Positions 12,501-26,500 are shown, counted from the first letter of the stretch. The stretch: 64,000 nt of DNA from Diphasiastrum complanatum (GCA_029204225.1 MU832614.1:1-64000); one strand, 5' to 3'. Numbers and translations: made by a program. The notes: a model not told the origin generated them from the sequence alone.

Positions 12501-15500
12501 AAATGATGTAGAAGCCATAGGTTACTATGACCCAAAAGGTCGAGATCTGTGTAACCATGGTCATTTATATTTTAGGCCCAAGTTAGTATGAAACTAACTT
12601 GTAGGGACTCGTGGGTCCACTAGGGGCTTATACATTTAAGTACCTAACTTGTTATTTGGGGTACTTAATTATTTTATGTAACTTATGGTAGCTAGATAGC
12701 CATTAGTCAAGTTATTGGACAGCCAACAGTCATGAAGGTAGCCATCTTGGACTACTTATATGTAGCCATTCATTTGTATGAGACACACTTTTGTTAAGCA
12801 ATCTACTGTTCGTATTGGCTGTCCACAAGTTTCTACAAGAGGGTCATCTAACCATCTCTCTCTTCTCTTTGAGAATACTTTGTGTTAATGAATAGTCTGG
12901 ATTCTGGATTCCTACAGTCATTTGCTCTGGTTTTCAGTAAATGTTAATCCTACAGTTTGGGCTATCAACTGTATGGATGATGATCACTTTTGCAATCGTT
13001 TCACTGGAGATGTGAGTGCAATGTGCATACAGTTGGGGGCATAAATATTGGGCCCTTCTCGGCCCCGCATTTGGACCCCATTTTTATCTACGGGGGGGCG
13101 GTAGCATTTTTATCTACAGTGTCTATATAGCAGGAAGCTCTAGGGGGTTCGGGGGGCGGTAGTCCCCTGGGAAACAAGAGCTTCGGGGGGCAGCACCTTG
13201 AGAAACAGGGGGTCCGGGGGGCGGTAGCCCCCCGGTGGGGGGTTTGGGGGATGATTTGGCCTCTTCATGATTTGGCCTTCCAACTCCCTGAGTGAAAACA
13301 CACTTTTTGGTGTTTCGCACCCGAAACAGTCGACAAACTACACAGTCATAATGCTCTCAATCAGAGCTTTCATCTGATACCCATATTGCCTAAAAAAATT
13401 TCAAAAAAAAAAAAACGATTCTGCGTTTTTTTTTCTTGTAGCTAAACAGCACACCAGCAAAGCTATGTAATTGCCACTAATTTCAATCATGTATAAATGA
13501 ATATTTTTTGAAGCACGAGTTCATAAGGAGTAAATCTAATCCTAAACTTTATGTCTTGCCAAAAAAAGGGTAAGATTTTAATAATCATTTTATATGTTGA
13601 TAATTTGATTATAACAGGAAGTAGCACTTCAATGATCAAAGTAGAAAAAGGATAGTTTGTCACTAAAATTTCATATGAAAGATCTAGCACAACTTCACTA
13701 TAACTTGGGCATTGAAGCATGGAAGAAACCAACAAGTACATTCTTGAAGTATTAACTATGTACATATTCTTTTTCAAGGATTCCATATGTCAGACTACAA
13801 TGCTACTCTTACTCCCAAAGCTACTCCTACTCTTACTGAATCTAACTTAAAGACAACAACTTCTTTGGATCAAAAGCGTATTGGTGTACGCTTTTCAAGG
13901 GGCTCGTTTGAAGCCTCATTTAAGCTATTGTCATTCATCCAAAGATCTTCTATTTTGTTGGGGCGGTGAGATCCAAAAGAGCTGCATTTGAGCACTTCGA
14001 GGTAACCAAGAGGATTCTAAGGTATCTCAAGGGCACATTTAAATTTGTTCTTGAATACATAGCTCAAAGTGATCTTGTCTTGCAAGGACTTTGTGATGCA
14101 GATTGGTAAGCGACATCCAAACCTTAAGATCGGTTTCAAGTTACGCTTTCTCACTTGGCTCAAGTGCAACATTGGGGTAGCAAGAAGGAACCCACAGTAA
14201 CACTCTCCTCCACTGAGGCTGAATACAGGGCTGCAACAAGCACACCATACGAAGCTGCTTGGCTTCAAAGACTTCTTGAAGAAGTCAAAATGTTCCAGGA
14301 CGACACAAGGACTATCTTTTGTGATGACCTAAGTTGAATTTCTATAGCTATAAATCCAGTTTTTCATGCAAGGACACTGCACATTGAAGGACATTATCAC
14401 TTTGTTAGAAAAAACATTTAAACTCAAGAAGTAGAACTTAACCATTGTTCTACAAATGATTAAGTTGCTGGCATATTCATTGAAGGACTTACCAAAGACA
14501 GATCTTGGAAGTTCCGAACTATGTTAAGAGGTGTATGAAAACAAATTTGTTATAAGGGAAAGTATTAGAAAAATACTCATGTCGTAGTAACTAATGTTTG
14601 TTTCTCTATAGGGGCCCCCCATGTAAGTTGGTTCAAGTTGTGTAGGCCAAGTTAGTGAGTCCAGAATTCAAATTTACTCCCTCCCTCAAACTGTACCTAG
14701 GAGGTGACTTTTGGACTCCCACCTCTTGTGTAACTCCTCTGTAAACTCTTGTGTAACTTTTTGTAACTTATGTAACTCATGCCTCTTGGCTCTTAGCATC
14801 CCCCTCCTTGGCACTTCTTGTGCCTCTATTTATTGTACTCTTCAAGAGGGAGAATGAATTTCAAGTCAGTCTTTTCTCTCTTGCTATCCCATAACTTTTG
14901 TTAATGCCATTCTTCTTGCAAATAAATTAAGGTTGATTGCTAGCCGATTTGTCACATGAAATTCTTTAAGATACGAATGTTGGGAAACCAAGATGGTATA
15001 CCTGTATAAAAAGCTGATAAGCTTCTGTTTGTGCTGGATCTGCAGGATTGGGTGCATCCAAAAGCTCTTGGATTCCAACAAGAATCTGTTTAACCGTGAT
15101 AGCTGGTCTCCAACCCTGAACAACATCAAAAATTTAAGTGCACACAAAATAGTACCTTAAACACAACTACATCTCATGAACCACATTTACTACTGCCAAG
15201 TTTGATTTGCAATGTAAACTCAAAGTTGAAAGAAAACGTTGGTCACAAAGTGCTTACTGAATCTTCATTAAGTATAGAGAGACAAACGGTTCCTGAAGGG
15301 TACACATTGGGATGGAAAAATCCAGGGGGGAACTTGCATTTTGGAGGTTTGCTTGGATAGTCCTCACTAAAATGGATTGTGAGAGGGAAGAATCCACCTT
15401 CCCAACCAGTCTGCAAACATGAATTTAACAGATCAATTCTAAGTGTTACAAAAACTAACTACAGTATATTTAAATAATTTCAACAGGGTGCGACTTAGAT

Positions 15501-17217
15501 CGTTTGTCAGCTATTTTAAGCAAGAAACGATGCATTAGACACCAATACTCTTTCATGTCTCTTTGGCAGCTTCGTAATTGTCCAAATTTATAAATTCAAT
15601 TTCAAAAAGTCAATAATATCCATATTCATAATTTTAATTTCAGAATTCAATGATGTAATTAGATACTAAGTTGTACAAAACATGCATGAAACCCTAAAAG
15701 TCAAAGATTTCATGCTTATGCTCTCATTGATGCCCAAGATCAAGTTTCTACTTGGGTTTCAAAAGACCTCATGGTGACCAAAAGATAACCAGCAACAAAG
15801 AATTACAAATATTACAAAAAGGAACAAAAAACTAAAAGCGACATCAAGGAGCTTAATTTATAAATTCAAGAAATAGACAAAGAACAAAGTACTCAAAATG
15901 AATCAAGCTCCCTAGCTCCTCACTTTTCCAGAATTCTAAGATTAATCGTCTTGAACATACCAAAAGCTGCCATACCAAAGCCGAAACATTGGTGTCCAAT
16001 ATAGTTCAAACATGTTCATCGTTTTCTTTGAAAAGCAACCCTTATGGAGCGGTATAAAGTAAATAAATCACTTAAATGCTTAGCAAAAGAAATTCTACGG
16101 TTAGAAAGAAGATGAGAAAACATATAAAATTGCATGTTTAACATAATTATCAGTATTCAAATATAAGGCATGCAAATTATGTTTATGTTACTATATTCTA
16201 ACTGCAAACTTTGATAAAATATATCAACCAGTGAATTTAACCTAGTCTCGCTTGTAAAAACGTGTAGACGTTGGCAGTTGCAGTTGAAATGACTAGTAGT
16301 GCAATAGAGCTCACATGAATCCTTAGCAGAAAGTATGAGACACTTCAAAAATATCAACTGCACAAGTTCGAAGAACCTTACCAAGCTGAACTTTCAAAGA
16401 TGCATTGTCAAACTAATCTCCTGAGCCACCATGCAAAATGACTCAAGGCTGGCAGGTATTCATACATACTCCCCTGCCTCTTTAGTAGGCTAGAGCATTG
16501 ATTGGTCTGCCAAGCTAGAGTGAGGGCTAAATATGTCCTCAAAACCTCACCTCCCTAGCCCATATCGACTAGAAATTTTCCTTGAAAAAACCTGTCTAGC
16601 TATAGAATTTAGTTTGGAGCCTTCTCCAAAGCCAAAATGATTATTTAGTACTCTATGCTGAATTAATATCAAACCTCTCTCAGAAAAGGGCCATGCATAG
16701 ATTTTGTTGGCACTTGAGTGTGTGGCAAGTGGCTGCAATGTTCGTACTTTAAAGAATAGGAGGGGAGGTAGTTAATTTTTCTTTCTCAACTTTAGTAGTC
16801 GAAGAATTTCGAGATTGACATTAAAATCTACGTGGTCGTGGTAGCTAAACTGATTTCATTAGTCAAGGTTGATAAGCCCCAAGTGCCATTATGTTACAAT
16901 AGTATCAGAGCTTTGACAAGGTTCTTGATGACAGGAATAGAGCATTCCTTGATGGGAAAGAGATTTATGGCTCAAAGTACAAATAGTCCACAAATGGCGT
17001 AGTGGTTGGCCACAACAAATTCCTGCAGACTTCATTAACATGTCAAGATCGAGCACAAAGATATCATTTGTAAACTACAAGGAAACCATGTGGACAGGAA
17101 GTGACTACAAGAAAGCAGAAACAAATTGCTTCAGTCAGTTTCACTTGTTCACACCAAGGGTGGTAATAAAGGAGCATAAAACTTGACTTGGACACTTGCT
17201 TCTCTAATTAATATTGA

Positions 17218-17259
<42 letters not shown>

Positions 17260-20200
17260 GAGTAACGAAGGCGAAACATGCAACTTCGCCGAAGATAGAA
17301 GTAAAAATTAAGAAAGATCACGTAACATGCATCGTTCACCATACAGCAGCAGCACTGGAGGGTCAAGATGCCCCCCCCTCCCCTGAGAATAAGGAATTGT
17401 ATTCCAAATCAAGAACATTAATTTACAACTGACCACTGGTCTAAGACTACGCGGGCTAACTTCAAGAATTTTAGATAGGCTGAGGCTCTGAGACAACCAA
17501 TTTAGACTAGGCCCATACAAAAGGTAAAATAAATAGCTGGACTTTAACTTCATGCGGTTCTTGGACCTTTAAGATCTGGTCGTCCCATCCAATCCCTTGC
17601 GAATTCTAGTCAGGTTCTTGATTTGTAGGTCTTGTCCTTGATAGATCTTACTGTCTGAAATGATGGTTTGCAACCAACAGGTCCTCGACCTTCAAATAAA
17701 ATTCTAAGTTCACTGTTTGGAGCCTGGTTAGGGCCAAACGTGACGTTGATGAGGGCTGCAGGTCTTTGAGTATATGAATTCCTTGGCTTGCACAAACGCA
17801 TTGGTACATAGGTGTTAATGTTCTCATCTCTTGAACAGGCTTGTGGTAGATTACTCTAAAAGAAGAATCCAAAATCTATGTAGGAAATGTGTTAATGTTA
17901 TAGAAGCCTTCTGTAGTGCTTGACAGGAATCAAAAGCACATTGGTATCCACCAGCAGGAGGAAGCAGTAGCACATGGTTATACGTGAGAATTGGACCAGC
18001 AATCCCATTCAATCATATTGACAGCCCTGCAAATCCTTTCTTTTGATAAGCTACTTACAATAGATGAAGAATCGGATTCCAGTGCAGATCAACATGGTGG
18101 CAAGTATACATTGCAATAAATACTACTCTAGCACCATCATTCACCCAATGATCACTATCTTCAAACATTGTTTCACGCTCAACATAAAAATAAAAGTAAA
18201 TCACATTGAATATTTATAAAGGAAAAGCTGCTTTTCTTTTGCAGTATCTCGAAACAAGTGGAAGTGAAAGGTCTTGGAAGTGAGCTGGCACAGGCAACAA
18301 CTAATAAGTGGGAACGTAGCTACAAGAGTGCAAGGCTTGTGATGTTGCCAAGTAGGATAGCGACCCAGTAGAAATTGGCAAATTGGAGCCCACAATTCGA
18401 ATGGATATTGTAGCTGCAGTAGCGCTTCCCCTTCTTTCTTCTTGTGTAACTTCAATGAGAGCCAAAGAGCCACAATCTCCCTCATGTGCAGCTCATCCAT
18501 GGCTGACCCAACAATTGTAGGTCATTAAACAGCATTTTCCTCTGCTATAAGTTTGCGTTTTATAGACTGCCTTTTACTAGATAAGCCATGGAGGTCCCAT
18601 CCCAAATAAGGCTTCATTGCAGAGTTACATGATGTTTGTACATCGGTTTGTATGTAAAATGTACAAGTTATCAAATCCTTGTTTGTCCGTACTATTTGGT
18701 GATTTCTATAGTTCTCAATAGTATCTTTACAAGTTATCAACTTAATAAGATTACCACAGCTTGGTCTGATTATTGATAACCTTATTAAGAACCACTTGTT
18801 TACTACCGGTTTGACAGCTAAGGTCTGTAGATTATTTAATACTCGAATGGACTGACATTAAAAACTCATTCCCTATAGACCTAGTCTGGGGCTTACTTCA
18901 TACATTAGGTTCCACTTCTATTCGTTCTGATCGATAAATCATCGAAACTCTTAAAGCCTGGGATACAATTCCATGACTCAAAAGACATCTCACAAGGTAT
19001 CTGTTTTTATTAAAGCTTCGCATAAAATGGAAGAAAAAAATGCCACAGCAAAGAGGATTTATTACAGGTGGATACCATTCTCAAGGGTGTCAAGATACCC
19101 TTGCTAGAGTTAGAGATAGACGAGAAAGGATGCTGTAGTTCAGGACACCAATATCACTTGGGTCCTGATTATAGTGCAATGGAGGGTCAAATTGAAAGAT
19201 TTAACGCTCAAACCAGGTGTTTGGATAAAAACTATGTTCAACTTCAAAATTGTATTTAACTCAAAAAAAAAAGTCCTATTTCACACAGTATGAATGTGGT
19301 ACAAAGAAAAAAAATGTCAAACCGTCACTCGAATTTAAGATATTGGCATCGAAAATTTGAAGTGGGCAGATTTTCTATGAAGTGAACAATAAGGACGGTA
19401 TGAATGTGGTAAAAAAAAATAACAAATCGTTACTCAAATTTAAGAGTGGCATCGGAAATTTGAACTGGGCAGATTTTTTATGGAGTGAACAATGTGATCC
19501 CAAAATTTTTTGCTTTCCCATGATATTGTTATACCTACATAATGATTGTACTGTTTCTAGTTAAATAAATGACAATATTCTTTCTGAATGGTTATTCTGG
19601 TGAGTCAAATTCTTTAGTGCCACCAGATCATTCCAGGATCTAAGGTGGAACTGAATCCAGAATCCAGAATGAGCGTGTAACTTAACAACCTAATGCATGG
19701 TCGATAACTCCCCTCAATTTTGGGACCAGAACTAGAAAGTGCACTCCTAGAACTGAAGTCATGGACTCCAAGAACAATCACAGTCCACTACAACTAAGGA
19801 AGTACACACAAGACTGAAACTGATTTAAGTATTCAGAATCCAAAAATTACAACATTTCAAGCCAAATTACAACAATGAAGTCAAATTTGTAGGGGGTCGA
19901 AAACAATTTTAACCTGAACTAGCAATACTCCCGGCAAAGTGTTAAAACCTATAGATCATCCTACATAGCATCATAACTACGATAGAGACAATAAACACAA
20001 CAATAGCATAAAGAAATCATTCAAATACATGGAGAATCAAGAAAGGTAGCAAACATCATAGCTCAAGCTCCTTGACAAGAGAGATGGATTCCACTGAGCG
20101 AATATTGGAGGCCATGGAAACCCTGCACAATCCAAAAGATCTCGGGTTCCATGTGTCATACATGCATGATGGTTACCCACGAGGTGTCACTTCTTAAATT

Positions 20201-20474
20201 CAGCTCCAGGTATGAAATGGACCATGTGTCCTGCTTGACCTACTTGCCAAAATGTGCATAAGATGGGTTCACGATGTACTTCATTTAACCCCCATGGTGT
20301 ATGCACAACTTTCAAGTTACAATAATACAAAGCCTCAAGAAGTAAAATAGGTATTTTTCAACACCCCCCTTAATGGCTATTTTATTGACACTAACACCTA
20401 GCATCCATCAAGCTTAGCGCATCAGCAGCAATGCAGCAGCGATCATAGGGCGCCATCATGACATGCAGAGAGCC

Positions 20475-20529
<55 letters not shown>

Positions 20530-23500
20530 ATGTATCACTACCACACTATGGTTCTAAAATCAGCAAACAAGAATAGGAAAAAATGTGGTAATTCAGGAAT
20601 GGCATTGGATTCTACTTAGGTTTGACAAAACGAAACTAAAACAATCTAGCGGGGGAATATATATATATAGATAGCATAGTACCTCGTGGTACCGCTGGTA
20701 TGGTACCGCCGGTACCATATCAGTGGTACCGCCGGTACCATATCAGTGGTACCGCCGGTACGGTACCGCCCTGGGATCCGCGGTACCAGGGCGGTACCAT
20801 TTTTAATATTTTTTTTTATTTTTTAATATATTTTTAGTAATTTTTTTTTGCATATTAACTACCAAAAAAGGACAAAAAAAAGTAAAAAGAGGGGGTTCTG
20901 GGTGTAAAAAAAGAGGGTACAGTACATGATGCAGGGGACTGTTGCAATGGCACATGGGCACTGCGAGTGAGCAGACCGAGGGGCCAATGGGAGACCAACA
21001 CAGGGGGGTAGGATCACATGGGGGCAAGTACAGAGGCACATGGGCATTGTGGGTGAGCAGACCATGGGCCCAATGGGAGACCAACACAGGGGGGAGCATC
21101 ACATGGGGGTAGGTACGGAGGCACATGGAGGGATGATGGGGATCCACATGGCCGATCAGGCTGTGGGGATAAATAGGCACTCACAATGCCATTGTGGTCG
21201 GCATTTTCAGAGGCTGTGAGAGGGCTAGTGATAGACAGTGAGAGAGCAAGCGAGAGCCGGTGACAGGCTGTGAGAGGCTGTTTGAGAGCCAGGGTGCTGT
21301 GAGAGGGTGTTCAAGGATCAGGGTGCTGTGAGGAGAAGGTCGATCGAGATGGCTGAGCGAATACCACCGAAGCCCGAGGGCGAAGCCAGGAGAAAGCTTG
21401 AGGAAGATATCCGAAGGCACAACGAGAGGCATCGGAAGCAAGAGGCAGATATCCGAGAGATGCTGCGACAGACTCGACAGAGAAATCCGGAACCGGAGCC
21501 ACCCGCCCCCGCTGTGGATCCTGTCCCCACTGTCGAGCTGGATCTGGATGAGCAGATCGGAATGAATTTCACACGACGGCAGCTCATCATGGTCAGGGAA
21601 AGGGCGGCCAGACGTCGGGCTAACCAGGAGGCAGCTCGGGCTAACCGGGAGGCAGAGCAAGAGCGACAAAACAATGCACCAGACGAGGGCGAGGAGTCGG
21701 TGGAGGATCAGTGAGGGATGTTTAGAATAGATGAGGTCCACCCGTATGTGGCGGACTGTTGCTATGTAGTTTTCGGCAGTTTATGGTGCAGCAAATAACT
21801 AGATGGCTGCTTAAAAAAATGACAGTATATGTGATGTTATCCTGATACAACGGTTGAATATATACATAGTTGTTTTTTGTGCAACGCGAGCCTGGTCATG
21901 TAAGATGCAATGTTTGTAATTTTTTTAAATGCAGATGTATTACATGTGTTTATTCAATGTCGTTTGGGGTGTAGGGGTGATTGCTGTGCTCATGATGTAG
22001 GTGCATATATGTGAAGCTAGCATTCACTTCAAACGAAATTAAATGAAAATAGGATTCACACACGCACATAGAATTCTTCAACATAAAATAAAGCATCACA
22101 TGTACAGAGCGACATACGCACAATGTGCAGCAAATAATGTAGGCCAAACACTGTATATAATGTGAAAAATCATCTGAGTACAATGGTAGACCGACTGCTA
22201 GAGACAAACTACTGAAACTAAAACAATAGAGCCACAATCAATGCTCTGGCTCTGACTCAGACGAATGCTCTGGAGACAACTCAGGGCCCCGAGCTGACTC
22301 TCGCAGCCGATATCTCTGCCTGTCTGGAACTGGCATGGGCTGTGTATCCGAGGGGGAAGACTCGTCATCCTCATCCTCCCAATCAGCCTCCGCATCAGCC
22401 CCCAAGCAGGCCAAACCAACAACACCTGCTCCAACTGGCTGTGATATTGCACCTCTACCTGTACCTGGGGCCCTGCGTGGTCGTCCTCTCCTCCCTGGCA
22501 GTTTCTGTGCCTTGCCTTTCTTGTTCGGTGCACCCTTGGGCCTGCCTGGTCTCTTGCGGACAAGAGGAGCTGTCAATGCCTCGTCACCCCCATGCAAATC
22601 ACCTGGCTGGCTAGGCTGGGCCCAAGCTGAGGCCGGCTGGGATAGGGAAGCAAAAGAGGGAACTCCCTGTGCAACTGAGCGAGGAGGATGAGCTCGTGGA
22701 GTGTGTGCCCGTGGGGCTGCTGCAGGTGGAGGAACTGGCTGTGCAGGAGGCGAGTACAGTGGCGATATGTACTGAAAGGGGCGCTGTGGTGGCCGGTACT
22801 GGTACATCCTGGGTGCTGCCAAAGGAGGAGGATGTGACGTGGGTGCTGCCGCTGGAGGAGCCACTGTGGATGTGGGCGCTGCAAGAGAAAACCTGGGCAC
22901 AGATGGTGGCCTGCCATGGAGACCTGGTGCTGCAGAAGTGGACGGCGATGGAGGGGATGCAGGCCTAAATGGCATCGGTGGCACTGGAGGAGCTGTGCGA
23001 CGCACATACACCCTCTGAGGAGCTGGAGGAACTGTAGGCACCTCATGCGGTTGCTCTGGCTGGGACTCTGTGTGTGGCATGCTGGCAAGAGATGATGGGG
23101 GCGCCCTGACACTCGGCATCTGCTGGGCCTCTGAATCCAATGTGGCAACCAAGTCGGCCAGCTGGGCATCCGAATACAAATGCTCTGGGCTCTGGGACTC
23201 ATCCTGTGCACCAGCCTCTAAATCATCCTGTGCACCGACCTCTGAATCATCCTGTGCACCAACCCCTGAATCAACCCAAGCCTCATCCCGTGCCTCATCA
23301 TGTGCACCCTGTAGACCCTGCATGGCCTCCCAATCTGTGCAATGAAAGTCATCAGGTGCCTCCTCTGGTGTGCTGTCGTAGTAACGGCCATGACTCTGTG
23401 CTGCACGCATCCAAACATCTGCGGGACCAGCATCTAAACCACTCTGCCCTCTATCAAGAGCCTCCTCCATCATGTCGACATAGGTAGGTATGCCACTGCC

Positions 23501-26500
23501 CCCCCCTGTGTGCCCTGCCTGTCTGCCGGTATAACCTGTGCCATGTGTCCCACCTCTGCCACGTGATGCACCTGTGACCCCTGCCCGTGGCGTGTGCCCT
23601 GCACCTGTATAATCTGCCTCATCCCTCTCTGGTCTGGCAAACACAACCCGAATGGGCTCATCCTCATCATGCTCATCCTCTGACACTGGCTCATCTGCCT
23701 CATACAATGGGGGCTCTCTGTGCTCAAGCCCAAGCTCTCTCTCTCTCATCTCGGTAAGCTCCCTCTCTCTCTCTGCCATCAACTGTGTGCCCAGGTCATC
23801 TGCAGGCATGGGATGGGTGCTGTCCGTAGGCAAGTCAACCTGGCGCTCCAAATCAGATATCTTCGTCTGCAAGGTTTAAAATTTGCATGTCAGAGAGACA
23901 ACTTTTTCAAGAAATGAAACCAACATACCAAGAGTCAACCAACATGCTATGAAAGATTAGCTTATCACCTGCAATGCGCTCGTAATGGTCGGAAGCCTCC
24001 TGGCGAGACGTGCGTTGGTGCTACAGAACACCAACCGCTCCAACTGACTCACTGACAACCGGTTTCTTCTCCTCGTGTGAATCAGTGCCCATGTGCTCCA
24101 ATTACGCTCACACACAGAGGCAGCACAGTCCTGTGGTGCGTGCATTGAAATACTTCAGCACATTGTGGCAAAGGTGAAACTTCAACGAAACACAAAAAAT
24201 GGAGGATAAAATGAGATGCATACCTGAGAAAGGACACGCAGTGCAAGACGCTGTATAGATGGGTATGTGCTACCGAACATGGTCCACCAGGTAATGGGTA
24301 GCTGCCTCCTCTCTGGATCCTGGGCAGCCGGGTGGCCGAATGTGCCCATGCCGAAACGAAATGCAGCGAGCTCCTCCATGAGCCTGATAGGATCCAAACC
24401 TATGTGTGGACCCACCCTGTGAATGTACTGAAGCCAATCGGCCTCGAGCTCCCTGTCTGCGATCTGTGTCGGAGAGAGGAAGAGGGGATGCAGCATGTGT
24501 GCAACGCTGTGGATACTCCTGTGGAAGTAGTTCCATCGCGTCTCCCATATGAACTTCAGCTCTGTCATCCTGCAGGTGAGGGGCATGTGGTTTAGGGCAT
24601 TACGAAAAAGCTTAACATTGACAGAAAAACAAACTAGCAAGTACTGAAAAGATAAAGGTCAATTGCAACACTGTACCGCTTACCTCTCTGGCTGCAAGAT
24701 GGGCAGCTGCAGGAACTGTCCAATCCGGTCCATGAGCTCATACACCAGTCCAAGTGTCGACCCCTCGCTGTCAGCCATGCGGAGCACAATGTAGAGTGGT
24801 CGAAGCAGTCCTGACAATGTCTGTGCATCCCTCCAGAACTGGTCTCCCCTCACCGTGGAAGAAAAGTGCTCCCCATCCTCAGTGTGCGGAAATGTACTGG
24901 CACCCCAAAGATCACTGGCAACCATCTGTAGAAGCTGGGCCCTGCACCTGATCAAACGGTCGATGACCACCAAGTCGAATGCAAAGCGCGTGGGGGCTGG
25001 CTTACGGAGGTCCAGATGGCTAAACACCCGGAACATGGCAAGAACACGCCTCTTTCTGGTGACAAAAGTCACCAGGAAGAGGGCCTCCCGGACGATGGCT
25101 CTAACCCAGGGAAGTGCTCCAATGTCCCCCATCAAAAGGTCTATGCCGTGGGCTGCACAGGGGGTATGAACAATATGAGGGAACTCGGCCTCTAGTAGTA
25201 CACCCATCTGAATGCAGTTCGTGGCATTGTCCGTCGACCTGATGACATCAAACATGAACTCTGCAGATATGACTCTCCCCCCCCTGCTGCAATCCACTGC
25301 CCTCAAAAACTGTGTGCCCATGCAGCTGGAGACCAGTATGTTGAGGATCGGCCTCCTCCTGACATCAGTCCAGCCATCGGACATGATGCTGCAACCGTAA
25401 GTGGCCCAGTGCCGACGCAGAGGCTCCATCTCTCTAGACAAGGACTCGACCCTATCCCTCAGCATGTGTGTGCGGACAACCTCTGAACTAGGGACTCTCC
25501 AGCTAGGGCTGACAGACTGTGCAAGGCGGAAGGCCCTTCTGAAGGGCTCAGAGTCGGTGATGGCAAAGGGCAGGTTCAGCTCGTAAACCAGACTGGCCAC
25601 GGCCTGTGTGGCCTCTCTGTCCATGTGCGGCTGATGCGCGCCGCGAATGGTCTGCTGCACGAGGGCTCTCCCTGGTGGACGACGGGTGGTGGACCTCCAG
25701 CACGGTGCACCAACCATGACGGGAATGGACGATGACGCGACAGGCTGGGCGCTGGTGGATGCATCGGCTGTAGACGTGGAATGGGGAGAGTGGGATGCAC
25801 TGGCAGGGATGGGTGCAGCAGCATAGGTGGGGTGCACTGGTGGAGGGGCAACATCTGGCATGGGGTACGAAAACTGCTGGCTGAGGAGGTCATCCGGATG
25901 GGAAGGGAAGGAAGAAGGGATCTCTTCCACATCCTCGAAGGCCCGCCCAGTACCATCCTGGGCCTGCTCGGGTAGCGGAGAGTCCATGAGAAAGTCGTAG
26001 ACTGGTGGAGTGCGAGCAACAGTGGGTGGTGGTGGAACCGCAGTGGCAACTGTCGGACGCGATGGGACGGGATCCACCGGAATCTGAGCAGATGGGGGTG
26101 CATGAGGCAGAGCTGTCTGAGGGGCAAAGGGACCAGAGGAGGATGCACTCCCTCTCCTCGTGCGTGCCAGCCAAGCAGGCAGCAACTCTGGGTTAGTCAC
26201 ATAAGGAGCGGTGCAAAATCGGAGAACGCCCTCCGAAATGGTGTTCTCCCCTGCCACGAGCCGCGGCCCGTAGGTGTCCAGTAGTCGCTGCCTGTCGGGG
26301 ACGGTCATGCTGCCACAAGGGGCAGCATTCAAGGTGGCACCATTATTGGCGCGTGCACCGAGCAGATGGCCTTTAAGGCGAGTGAGGGATGCAGCAAACT
26401 CGACGAGACAGTATCGGCAGCGCACGATCTTCTGACCGGTCTTGTTGGCCTTGTCGGCAACCCGCCTGACAATGTCTACCTCGTCCCACAGACCGGAAAG

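Larger units (their letters stand above)
8809..12916 (+). mobile_element. Copia-1 LTR retrotransposon, young, internally deleted
   Basis: A Ty1/Copia element of 4,108 bp bounded by LTRs at 8809-9251 and 12483-12916, both starting TG and ending CA, and flanked by the 5-bp duplication GTCAT (8804-8808 and 12917-12921). The primer-binding site TGGTATCAGAACC abuts the 5' LTR, and the polypurine AAGGAGGG precedes the 3' LTR. It keeps gag and the reverse transcriptase-RNase H end of pol, but protease and integrase are absent, so it could only have moved with help from an intact relative. About ten base differences and two short indels separate the LTRs, indicating a fairly recent insertion. It lies in SCE1 intron 4, opposite to the gene. 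Confidence 0.93.
15411..20476. other. SCE1: SCE1 intron 2, 3' part, no gene seen
   Basis: About 5 kb of AT-rich intronic sequence. The frames of 60-100 residues on either strand have no family motif. A possible LTR-end and primer-site relic lies near 16890 (TGTTACAATAGTATCAGAGCT). A GA microsatellite and a short tandem duplication are listed separately. Confidence 0.6.

Noticed and set aside
6476-15410. SCE1 as a processed or dead pseudogene
   Set aside because: Introns with proper borders are retained, all exons share phase 0, and there is no stop or frameshift, so a functional gene is the simpler reading.
20477-20526. Regularly spaced repeats as a possible CRISPR array
   Set aside because: All regular repeats are plant microsatellites, LTRs or transposon subterminal repeats; no repeat-spacer pattern exists and the DNA is eukaryotic.
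21181-21741. 186-residue minus-strand frame in the hAT element
   Set aside because: It is Leu/Ser/Pro-rich and lies opposite the charged 121-aa ORF, which has the better start and promoter context; read as a shadow frame.
22573-23211. 212-residue frame and other long frames opposite or beside the transposase tail exon
   Set aside because: They arise from the GC-rich, Pro-rich coding sequence in other frames and have no domain or splice support.
25576-26148. 190-residue minus-strand frame overlapping transposase exon 1
   Set aside because: Shifted frame of the same exon with low-complexity Pro/His/Ser content; the in-frame transposase carries the conserved motifs.
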